Source: Bedellia somnulentella (taxonomy: Eukaryota > Arthropoda > Insecta > Lepidoptera > Bedelliidae). From it: a stretch of 64,000 nucleotides of DNA. A model generated the notes under the pieces. It had not been told where the DNA came from. It ran no database searches and saw only the letters and a program-made list of their open reading frames with translations. The stretch is from NCBI GenBank assembly GCA_963576735.1, contig OY755177.1, forward strand, positions 8,494,001-8,558,000, in the 5' to 3' direction. Made by a program: the position numbers and the translations under genes. The stretch's first letter is position 1. Each line of letters begins with the position of its first letter. Positions 55,169 to 64,000 of this stretch are shown here, piece after piece.

Positions 55169-56263
55169 CTGGAACAAAACAATAATTTATGCTTTCGCTA
55201 CGGTGGTGATGATGTAGAGGAGCCTTAGTGACTTATTTTACTTCGTATTTACAACTCGACTTTACACCGTAACTCGTGTCGTGAATAAATCTAATTTGTG
55301 TCCTTCTCCCGTTTGGCTCAACAATTTGAAAAACAAATGTCATAAATTTTTTTTAAAGAATATCATACCGTCATATTGCAAGTTTTAGTCTGGTGTGGCT
55401 GAGATCTTTTTAAATATACCTCAGTTAATAATTTCCGTAATAATCAAGACCCTACTGTTGAACAATTGTTACGAAGTGCACGAATCTCTGGGAATATATT
55501 TATACATGCAAGAAAATTATTATCCTCTTTTTACTGACCTCAGATTCATAACCTCTATGAATTTGTCAAACCAAGGATATCAATTGAACTATAAAAAAAA
55601 AAACATATTAATCGCGGTTACCACACAAGCTTAATAAGCACAAAATATGACCAGATCAAATATTAATTTCTTTGCAAAACAATTTTCTATAAGATATATT
55701 TCTCAGTCTTTGTTACTCTATGTTTGCATTGTGTATTCTTTTTATTTTAATTTACATTGAAATTGGTTTGAAATGTGTCTCGTAAGGCAGGTATTTCAAA
55801 AGGTATATTTTTACGATTTAAAATTAATCCTTTGTGAAAATGTTTACTTTTAAGCTATCACGATTTTCGATACAGCCAGCCTAGTGACAAATGGGACGGA
55901 GGTTCAGACAGACGGCGAATTTATTGGTAGTAGGGTTCTGTGTTCCTCCGGAACCTTAAAAAAAACGCAGATCAAGCTACGTACTGTTCTGGTAAATTAG
56001 GCTCTTTAAAGATTTTTCTTAATGATTCAAAAGGCAGCATTTCAATACAGTCACAAAATTTGTAATTTGAATTTATGTGTGAAAAATAGTGTTATTCGTG
56101 AAAAGTTTCATATTTTTTTAAAAGATTAGATTATAGTTTGTAGGAAAATTAAAAAGTGGAAAGCGACAGGTATCGCGTACCCCGATTAAATCATGTAATT
56201 CTTAGTTCAAATTTAAATATTAAATTATTTTTCAGAAATGTTATAGTTAGATGAAGGCGTTAC

Positions 56264-56388
56264 CATTTTTTCTTGTAGGTGACATAGAACGAGCCGAGCG
56301 GTCAGGTGTGAAGGCTCGATGTCGATTAAGATCGCGACCGCCGAATGCACCGCAACACCAGAAAAAATGCTTGAAGCCTCGGCGAAAC
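56264..56388 (-). CDS. TkR99D: Tachykinin receptor, C-tail exon (helix 8), copy B
   Basis: A 125 nt minus-strand exon. Its first G completes Lys with the AA of the TM6-TM7 exon. FRRGFKHFFWCCGAFGGRDL follows, then NRHRAFTPDRSARSMSPTRK-N, leaving one base for the last exon. FRxGF and Cys-Cys after TM7 are the helix 8 and palmitoylation signature of tachykinin receptors. The donor GGTAACG is a better consensus match than copy A's. No lesions are visible. The intron to the TM6-TM7 exon (about 5.1 kb) contains a SINE with a solo LTR inside it, and a mariner block. Confidence 0.78.
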
Positions 56389-56436
56389 CTTCGATAGAAA
56401 ACACAATACATTTTACAATCAGTTTTACTCTAAAGT

Positions 56437-57420
56437 GATGACCCTAGCGATAAAGCGCTGGGCTACAAATCCGTACGACTTAAAGTCAATCCCAAAGCGC
56501 ACAATTTTTATTTCCTAAGACTTAACTCAGTTTGGAAGAATTTGTCAGGTTTAAATGATAATGATTATCTTAAAATTATGATATTCTGTGCTCTGAAGGA
56601 CATATAGCGTGAGGGGGGTGAAGATGTAATGAGTTATCTCACCGGTCGGCGAATATAAAATAATAAAGTCACTTACAGTTTGACAGGTTTATTTTTCACC
56701 GACACACACTATGAATTATAGAAGGCACAATGAAGAATGATTAAACAGCTCAGACACAGAGACAAATTAGGAAGACATTCACATACAATAGCGAAGAAAG
56801 AAGTAACAGTTAATGACAGTAACAATATTCAACACGGATTAAACTTAATTAGAAATAACACGAGAATAATACGAATGCTATATGTATCGTGATAAGTGAT
56901 TCACGACTGGTTAGGCAACGTTTCTCGAACAATCATCGCGGTAGCTCAAACTACCCGCGAGAATAAAAGTTGTTAAAACTAGTGACGGGGTCACATCCCA
57001 TCGAACCGCGTATCGATATGCAAATCGATTATCGACCGACTAGTATCGATCGCAATGTATATAATTATGATAGTTTATTATAAATATGTGTGTATCGGTA
57101 ATAGTATAAGTATATATAAAAGTAAATATAAATACAACCAAATTAATATGATATATTAATTAAATTAAATGTATATTATAAATATTCATGTTTTTATATT
57201 TAAGTCTTATATATAATATATTTATATTAATGATGTAGGAGTAGCCCACAGACACATTAAACAATTTGTCCTGGTAATGTTAATGGTAATAATTCGTTAG
57301 TCTGACAACCGGCACTAGGCCAGCGAGGTGGACTAGGGTCTAAATCACCCTGTACAAGGTAGGCTCGAGACTCTTAGTGGTGACATATGGTCTGGGAGGA
57401 TGAAACTGTCATATTTAGAA
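56437..57420 (+). mobile_element. tRNA-derived SINE split by a solo LTR
   Basis: The head is GTGATGACCCTAGCGATAAA with CTTAAAGTCAATCCCAAAG (A-box and B-box-like). The body is AACTCAGTTTGGAAGAAT and, after 57254, GTTAGTCTGACAACCGGCAC and AGGTAGGCTCGAGACTC. The SINE predates the duplication because copy A has it too, without the head or the LTR. Confidence 0.75.
56603..57250 (-). mobile_element. Solo LTR
   Basis: A 648 bp insertion flanked by GACA (56599-56602 and 57251-57254). On the minus strand it starts TGTGGGCTACTCCTACATCA, has AATAAACC and then U5-like sequence, and ends CCCTCACGCTATA, the final CA apparently mutated to TA. Copy A lacks it. A 4 bp duplication suits Ty3/Gypsy-type elements. 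There is no internal coding sequence. Confidence 0.65.
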
Positions 57421-57694
57421 AACTTACTAAAGTGGTAATCGTAATAAAGTTATGGTCTGGTATTGAGTAAATACAATAAAATGCAAATGATATTTTTAAA
57501 TCTCCAAGCAATTAAGTTTATGATCAACTTTTATCCTGCGATAAAATCGCGTGATCCAAGTGCGAGAGACACAAAAATACAAGCAATAAAAGTCCTTATT
57601 CACTGCAACGCTATATAAACTAGTGGCAGGGGGACAGTTATTTTATTTGATACTCGCGGCAGATAGTATTTTCATATATTTATTGTTGAACTAG

Positions 57695-57945
57695 CTTTTT
57701 GCCCGCGACTGCGTCTGCGTGGACTAAATTTTTGTATCCGGTTTACATCCAATATACCAAAAGACTATCTTATCTTTACTTTTTTATTTTTTATTCCCGT
57801 GGACGTTGTAAGAGATATAACGAACATTGAGGCTTTTTAAGTGATTATTGGGCGATGCTGTTGGAGACCCATTTGACTACCTTTTCCCCCTTCAACTTCC
57901 AAAAGTAGATAAAGAATTACTATCTCTGAAGCCGTGATTGAATGA
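57695..57945 (-). mobile_element. Helitron-type terminus joined to S1-like sequence (copy B)
   Basis: Direct counterpart of 17203-17445, with the same ACTAGCTTTTTGCCCGCG edge and S1-like interior. Confidence 0.55.
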
Positions 57946-58137
57946 TCAGTATTAACCGAACGGTATACTGCTACGCCACGAAGACTTTAGTGTTGACCTC
58001 AAAATTTTGATAAGCTATGCGTGGGACACTCAGAAAATTTGGCGGAAAAAAAAAAAAACTATGGGTAAAATAAAAATATTTCTATTAAATCTTTTCAAAG
58101 TATTCTCCACCAGCGGTCTATACAAAGTTTCATACGT

Positions 58138-59148
58138 CTAAACCAGTTTTCGAAACACTTTTTTCCAGTCCGCCGCAGACACCTCATTTACAGCCCGCTG
58201 AAACGCTGACAGCGCATCTTCCGGCGATGAGAATTGTATCCCTTTGAGTTGATTTTTTATTTTAGGGAATAAAAAGAAGTCACACGGTGCCAGGTCAGGG
58301 CTGTAAGGAGGATGACCCAAGAGTTTGACCGGCGTGCTGTTCAGGAAGTCCGTCGTTTTGAGCGCGGTGTGAGCGGGCGCGTTGTCGTGGTGAAGCAGTA
58401 GCCCGCGGAGCCCTGTGTTTGGTCGATTGTTGCTCACAACTGAGAAAACTACTGGCAAGCATTTAGTAGTATACCAGTTTGCGTTAATACTTCTTTGATC
58501 TTGTAAAGAAATTGACACCAAAGAGCCAGTTATATTGAAAAAACTTGCGATCAAAATCTTCCCACCGCTTCTAGATCTCTTCACTTTGGTAGGGGTCGCT
58601 TCGTTTTGAAATACCCAAACCGTCGACTGGCGCTTTGTTTCTGGATCGTATTGATAAATCCAGGACTCATCACCTGTAACGATGTCGTAAACACGCCGAG
58701 ACGAGCCAGCATCAAATTTATTAATCATATCACGAGACCATTCCACCCGGGCCTGTTTCTGTACCTCGGTGAGGTTGTGTGGCACCCAGCGTGAAACTAT
58801 CCTCCTCACGTGAAAATGTTCGTGTAAAATCTCATGAACGCTTCCCGATCCAATCTGCAGAATGTGTTGAATCTCTAGATACGTTATTCGCTTATTGTCA
58901 TGAATTAAATTTTTCACTTCCACCACGTTTTCATCCGTAACAGCCGTTAGAGGGCGACCACTTCTTTCTTCATCCCGCAAAGTTAATCGACCACGCTTGA
59001 ATTCGTTATACCAACAACACACGGTTGCCTTGGAAGGCCTTTCATCCATAAACGCCATTTGAAGTCTATCGTATGATTCGTCTGGTTTTAAGCGACATTT
59101 GAAATCGTAAAAAATCATAGAGCAAAAATGTTCCCGGCTCAGATTCAT
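58138..59148 (-). pseudogene. Mariner transposase, near complete with C-terminal frameshift
   Basis: A frame of 336 codons starts at MNLSREHFCSMIFYDFKCRL. An N-terminal helix-turn-helix region precedes RWVPHNLTE (about 120-127). The catalytic D,D(34)D triad is complete: Asp160 in TGDESWIYQYDP, Asp255 in LLHHDNAPAHT and Asp290 in YSPDLAPCDFFLFP. Near the end, ADWKKVFRKLV-stop leaves the family pattern. One A fewer in the A-run near 58165 would give a CFENWFRRMKLCI-type ending, the usual mariner C-terminus, so this is a single-base expansion that truncates the last 15-20 residues. The enzyme would cut and paste at TA sites. Whether the truncated protein works is unknown. Confidence 0.88.
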
Positions 59149-59320
59149 TTTTCAGTAAGACACGACAATTTAAAATAGCGCGTAAAAATAAAGAGGGAAA
59201 TTTGAAAATTGGAACTTACCTTTTTTTATTTAGAAAGACTCATATTTTCAGTATACATTACAACCGGCCAGTGTTTCATACATTAAAACCTTTTTTCGCA
59301 ATATTTTCTGAGTGGCCTGG

Positions 59321-60256
59321 TACATCCATGACATTAAATTCTACAAATGCAAGATCGTTATTTTGATTCGATACATATTTACAACACTTAAACGTCATTT
59401 AAGTATGCCCTACATCAATATAAAAATAATATTAAAACATTTACCCACCCTTTGATACAGTTCATACTTCCCTCCGCCCCTTTGCGAACACGGTAGTTTA
59501 TTTTTGGTCTTCTTTACCCATCCCCATTTTTAGCTCGTGCAAACACAAAAAAAATAACACTTAAATTCCAACTACGCTCCTCGTTTTTATGGTCATATTT
59601 TCCCTAGAATAGGGGACTAGGCTAGACCTCACATGCTTGATTAGTAGCCTCTAATTTGATTTCCAAGCAAAACGTGGGTTATTTGAACACCGGGTGAAAA
59701 TGTCACGTGATATTCAGACATATTAGATTTCATTACGCTTACTACTACGGACATATTCCACACTCAAATATCTTCCACTAAAATTTACAGACAGAGTTTG
59801 CACGAATTTTAAAGACAAAACAATCAACCGCCAAGGCGTATAAGTAAACTTAGCCATTTAGAGTGACCATTATGTGTTTAAAAATAATCTTGACGAAAAA
59901 AAAATTCATTCATATTTTAAGCTTATATAGTTCAAGGTAGTTTCAAACTCATCAGAGTATTCTTTGCAATTAGGTAAATCGTAAAATTCGAATGCACCAA
60001 TACTTTGAACAATGGAGGTATTTGTTTTGAATACCGACACGTGTAGGGTATCTATAGATAGGACTTTTAAGTTAATATTGATGTTTATTTCGTGTTTCTT
60101 AAAATTAATCGCTTGGAAGATGAAAACTTTCTGAGAGGTATATCTGTGTTTGATACTACTCTCTGTTTCTGAAATAAGAAAGTGGGAGAATATATTCTAC
60201 AGTATTGATGTAGATTTTAATGAGACTTCCAACGATACTTTAAGGGGATACTTCTG
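59321..60256. other. 936 bp of unrelated sequence between two mariner copies
   Basis: No similarity to mariner or to copy A. A+T-rich with no frame of note, no terminal repeats and no recognised transposon part. It may be captured host DNA. Confidence 0.6.
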
Positions 60257-60712
60257 TGTGAATCTCTAGATACGTTATTCACCTATTGTCATGAGTTAAT
60301 TTTTTCACTTCCACCACGTTTTCATCCGTAACAGCCGTTAGAGGGCGACCACTTTTTCTTCATCCCGCAAAGTTAATCGACCACGCTTGAATTCGTTATA
60401 CCAACGATACACGGTTGCCTTGGAAGGCCCTTCATCCATAAACGTCATTTGAAGTCTATCGTATAATTCGTCTGGTTTTAAGCGACATTTGAAATCGTAA
60501 AAAATCATAGCGCGAAAATGTTTCCGGCTCAGATTCATTTTTCAGTAAGACACGACAATTTCAAATAGCTCGTAAAAAATAAAGGGGGAAATTTGAAAAT
60601 TGGAAAGTGCCTTTTTTTTATTTATAAAGACTCATATTTTCAGTATACATTACAACCGGCCAGTGTTTCATACATTAAAACCTTTTTTCGCAATACTTTT
60701 TGAGTAGCCTGG
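60257..60712 (-). pseudogene. 5' part of a second mariner copy
   Basis: It corresponds to the first 457 bp or so of the full mariner: terminal repeat, leader and the N-terminus of transposase (MNLSRKHFRAMIFYDFKCRL to KRGRLTLRDEE), then a frameshift near the GRPLTAV region. It differs from the complete copy at several positions (for example NEFKRGR preceded by VYRWY instead of VCCWY). The rest is missing. Confidence 0.8.
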
Positions 60713-61462
60713 TATATCTAGTAGTCATACTATTGAAAAAAAAATTGACATCGATTTTGATAAAAATGGATGAAACCCTTATTTTTTTTAAGAAGAGTCT
60801 GATAAAGTAGTTCGATAAAAAAATGAATAGTATAAATATGGGGAGCCATCTATAAGTTATGTTTTTTTATGTTCCTGTAGGAACCCTTGCGAAATCCGGG
60901 ATAAATGATATCCTATATGTTGGCCAGGTATATAAGCTACATTCATACTAAATTTGATCAAGATCAGTCTGGTAGAATAAACGTGATGACCGGGCATACA
61001 GACAGACAGACAGTATTTTTTAAAGCGCAAATTTGGCTTCAGTATCGAAAATTAAATATATTCCACCGGTTTTTAATTTTTTTTCTTCAATGAATAGTTT
61101 TGACCTCGGTACAGTCTTATTATAGTAAGATAAGATAGATTAATAGTTATGCACCAGTAAAATTATTACGAGTGTTGATTTTTATATTTCTTTGAGAAGG
61201 TGTGTGTAGCATATAAAAGAAGATTCAAAGTTCTATATAACTATTTGGAAAGAGTTTAATTTAATTAAACTTGGTTACCGAAAATGTTGTCCATTAACCA
61301 GAAAACCCCATTTAAATTTATAACGGCTGTACCTTAAACTATCGGAAGTTCATTACAGAAACTTTTATATACGATACTGTTATCGCTAGAGCTTAAAAGT
61401 CATAGTATTCATAGCCACCAGTATTATTTTTGTTACTCCAATCAAAATGTCATCATACTCAC

Positions 61463-61659
61463 TTAGAATTCATCCAGCAATAAATGATGGGGTTATACAT
61501 GGAGTTGCTCATCGCAAGCCAGTATATGGCCAGGTAGATCTCCTGAACGTATTCGTGGTTCGCCAGCTCGGGGTAGTAGGACGTCACCACGAAGTACACG
61601 TGGAACGGCAGCCAGCACACTGCGAAGATCACCACCACCACTATCATCATCTTCACCAC
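61463..61659 (-). CDS. TkR99D: Tachykinin receptor, TM6-TM7 exon, copy B
   Basis: A 197 nt minus-strand exon between the acceptor TTTTCGCAG and donor GTGAGT. It starts in phase 0 with VVKMMIVVVVIFAVCWLPFH (TM6; CWLP motif), continues VYFVVTSYYPELANHEYVQE (loop) and AIYWLAMSNSMYNPIIYCWM (TM7; NPIIY), and ends NS plus AA. The match to insect tachykinin receptors of the TkR99D type is strong: K-MMIVVV, FxxxYP and the exact WLAMSNSMYNPIIYCWMN run are what I recall for that group, while natalisin receptors (TkR86C) differ here. It is a plasma-membrane GPCR for tachykinin-related peptides. The preceding TM5 exon must lie beyond 64000. Plus-strand frames here are shadows. Confidence 0.85.
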
Positions 61660-61772
61660 CTGCGAAAATAATGCTGCAACTGTAAAATAGTACATGTTTT
61701 TTTTTATTAGTAGGCTGAGAATCTTTTGGAGAAAATGGATTGGTGCATTTTTTAAACAACACAACACAGCAA

Positions 61773-61774
<2 letters not shown>

Positions 61775-61811
<37 letters not shown>
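61775..61811. repeat. (TA)n microsatellite
   Basis: About 18 TA units at the position where copy A received a SINE (18622-18998). Confidence 0.95.
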
Positions 61812-61814
<3 letters not shown>

Positions 61815-61944
61815 CGTTTCTTAGTTGTAATTGTCATTTATATGTAGGTATATAATAAATGTGCGAGATCAGGATTTGACCCACTTCTTCTTCACTCTCT
61901 CTTTCACTTCTTTCCTAAAAATTTTATACTGCTTAGCACAGAAA

Positions 61945-63150
61945 TTATTTATTATTATTTATTTATTTATTTATTGCATTCCATAGCTATTACATGGTTA
62001 CAAATTTTATAACAATACAACACTATGGACCTTGTTCAGGCACAGCAATATGAGAGAGGACGGCATTTTTGTATTATATTATATAACCCGTATTTAATTT
62101 ATATTAAGCATGTAGGTAAAATATATGATATTTATGTAATAGTCTATGTTTATGTATATGTATAGTATTATTATCCAAAACTTTTTAATTAATTTATATA
62201 AATTAAGTAACTAGTTCAAAATCAGTTTTAATTACTAAAATTGGTCATTTAAATAATCGTTTAAATTATAATAGCATTTTGTGGTAAGTAGTTGTTTTAA
62301 TGATTTTATGAATATGTTGTCTTTGGTTTCTGTCGTTAAATGTTCTGGTAATTTATTATAGATTTTCGCGGTCATTAATTGTGGGCTTGATTGGTGAATT
62401 TTTAGTCGGGAAGGTGGTAAGGCTAGTCCTTTTCGCGGTTTCAGGTTGTAGTTTTTTGTCATTAGATCCTGGCGTTCTGTGTAGAATTCGGGATATTTCC
62501 GGACAAATTTACATGTTTCCAATATGTACATACTGGGAAGTGTGAGTATTTTTTGTTCTATAAAGTGTGGTCTACAGCTTTCTCGAGGATTTATATTAAC
62601 TAAAATGCGTAGGAGTCGCTTTTGGAGTGTGACGCTTGGTGCGTGGGTGCTATTACCCCATAATAGGATACCATAGCTAAGCCATGCATAGGCGTAGGCA
62701 TAGTAGGTAACAAGAGCTGTTTTTAGATCTGTCGATTTTTTTACTTCGCGAAGGGCGTATGCAAATCTGGATAATTTTAAACGTAATTTTTGGGTGTGTG
62801 CCTTCCAATTTATGTTTGTATCTATATCTAAACCTAATAGGGTAAATTCTCTTACTGTTTCTAATTTATTATTATCAAAAGTGATGTCTATGTCTATAGA
62901 TGTTTTTTAAGGAGGATGAAATAACATTAAATTAGTTTTTTTGAAATTTATTTGTAAATTGTGATCATTTAACCATTTTGTGGTAGTATTTAGGATAGTT
63001 TGTAGTTTATTTTTAATTTCTAGGTTATCTGTGCAAGGTGTGAGGATCGAGATGTCATCAGCAAACAATACACATGGGTCATCTAGAATTTTGGGGAAGT
63101 CGATTATATAAATTAAAAATAACAAACAACAATTATATTTTTAAATACAT
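61945..63150 (-). mobile_element. 5'-truncated LINE private to copy B
   Basis: Minus strand. Frames encode LFLIYIIDFPKILDDPCVLF then FADDISILTPC (63125-62907, RT with the FADD box), and after breaks RQDLMTKNYNLKPRKGLALP and IYNKLPEHLTTETKDNIFIK (62531-62235, C-terminus). It ends with a (AAAT)n tail at 61945-61975. Copy A is uninterrupted at the equivalent of 30935-30975. The clade is not resolved. Confidence 0.78.
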
Positions 63151-64000
63151 TATTGACCCTCCCCCCTTTGTAAAACTGTATGCCTTTAAACTAAATTTTT
63201 ACCTAATAATTTTGTTAAAACATTGAGGGCACTAATTAGTCCACAACAGAAATGTTTTGTTTCAATGCCGAACCTCTTTTTCCGATCCTACAAAATACAA
63301 TAAGTAACAAGGAATAAATTAGCAGAACAGGATTAAAAAGGAAGTAAGGTCCAAAATAACTAGTCATTTCATGTCGAGCGTATACATTGTACAGAAATAT
63401 CGTAGACGTTTGCCCCTGTCCAAGCAGCGAGATAAATTACATAGCAGTTTTTGTTGCCTAGCTTGTTGTTCTTGTTAAATGAATGTGAGCAGCGCGCCAA
63501 AGCTATTTCCTAGATTACCAGTGACTGTGTTGTATTGCAGATAATAGAAAGTTTCTTACTCAAACAGCGTTGTTCTAATGGATTTTTTCTTTCAATTAAT
63601 AAATATTTTACCATTGAATTTCTGTTTCAATAATCCACGTAGTCGTTGGTTAACTCAGCGTTTGTTGGTAACTAAAAGCGCACTTGTGTTTTCTTAAAGC
63701 ATTTTGAAAACGTTGCTCGCAGCGGGTAGCTTGCACACCTAGAAGTTTTTCAATTGTGCGCCCGTTTTGTAAATAAAACGAATAAATAGAACTTCATGTG
63801 GCTTTGTAAGGTTTTTACAACAATTTACTTTATTTTTCTTGTGAAATTTCCTTTCCTTCTTATTACAAAAGCAAATCATTCATAATTAAGTAAAAAAAGT
63901 GCAATTGCGAACTTATTCATGAAAAGAAGATTTGACAAAATAAACAATACATTTTATTGGGTAAATACATCAATGTTTATTCATTTTAATGCAGAAAGCG
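63151..64000. other. Copy B intron sequence to the window edge; no gene seen
   Basis: Collinear with 30975-31850 of copy A, including the CAAGCAGCGAGATAAATTAC block and the start of the 274 bp unit. Neither copy shows an open frame conserved across it. Confidence 0.7.

Larger units (their letters stand above)
58018..60712 (-). mobile_element. Mariner-bounded composite block (mariner, unrelated 0.9 kb, mariner 5' end)
   Basis: Copy A reads GATAAGCTATATATCTAG through this site (about 17518-17535). In copy B the flanks GATAAGCTA and TATATCTAG are separated by 2695 bp. The block holds a complete mariner (58018-59320), unrelated sequence (59321-60256) and a second mariner 5' part (60257-60712) of the same family and orientation. 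The outer ends are therefore a 3' and a 5' mariner terminus in proper polarity (GGGACACTCAGAAAA on the left; CCAGGCTACTCAAAAAGTAT reading in from the right). The TA count at the site is 3 in both copies, so a clean TA duplication is not proven. Confidence 0.75.
46895..64000 (+). repeat. Segmental duplication, copy B
   Basis: Direct-orientation partner of 9884-32132; it runs off the right window edge. It carries the receptor exons that look intact. Relative to copy A it has gained a LINE tail, an RTE LINE, other LINE fragments, the SINE array, a solo LTR, the mariner block and another LINE. It lacks copy A's SINE at 18622, the nested LINE cluster of about 19-30.8 kb and the 2.1 kb segment at 13951-16046. 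Confidence 0.9.

Noticed and set aside
58018..59320. Simple single mariner insertion as the full explanation of the copy B block
   Set aside because: The right flank of this mariner (TACATCCATG) is not the copy A flank; the copy A flank (TATATCTAG) appears only after the second mariner end at 60712.

Overview
This is an A+T-rich stretch of an insect nuclear genome, most likely a moth or butterfly (Lepidoptera). The case rests on the transposon mix: Helitrons ending in CTAG with the termini usual in Lepidoptera, BEL/Pao, an R4/Dong-type LINE in a TAA repeat, RTE, CR1/Jockey-group LINEs, mariner and several tRNA-derived SINE families. The host gene is an insect tachykinin receptor (TkR99D type). 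There are no bacterial features, operons or CRISPR arrays.

Host gene: the only host coding sequence I can defend is a set of minus-strand exons from the 3' half of a tachykinin-type GPCR, present twice. Copy B (TM6-TM7 exon 61463-61659, C-tail exon 56264-56388, last exon 55017-55168) has consistent splice phases and no visible lesion. Copy A lies downstream on the minus strand (ECL2 exon ending at 34815, TM5 exon 34104-34254, TM6-TM7 18311-18507, C-tail 16495-16619, last exon 13170-13321). It has an in-frame stop in TM5, a poorer splice donor and several non-conservative changes, so it looks like an unprocessed pseudogene. The exons sit in a direct segmental duplication: about 9884-32132 or beyond matches about 46895-64000, and copy B runs off the window. 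The two copies act as empty-site controls for each other, so many transposon insertions can be bounded to the base.

Layout: 1-5.8 kb, a BEL/Pao retrotransposon split by a Helitron. 5.8-9.9 kb, non-coding sequence with old repeats. 9.9-19 kb, copy A exons and introns. 19-30 kb, a nested LINE cluster absent from copy B (R4/Dong containing another LINE; a CR1-type LINE containing a Jockey-group LINE). 30.8-35 kb, more of copy A with the TM5 and ECL2 exons. 35-46.7 kb, Helitrons, LINE and mariner relics and a MITE. 46.9-64 kb, copy B with its own insertions: an RTE LINE, other LINE fragments, an array of four tRNA-like SINE heads, a solo LTR and a mariner block carrying 0.9 kb of unrelated sequence.

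No new defence or metabolic system is evident. The most unusual structures are the duplicated receptor, the tRNA-headed SINE array, and the mariner-bounded block with cargo.
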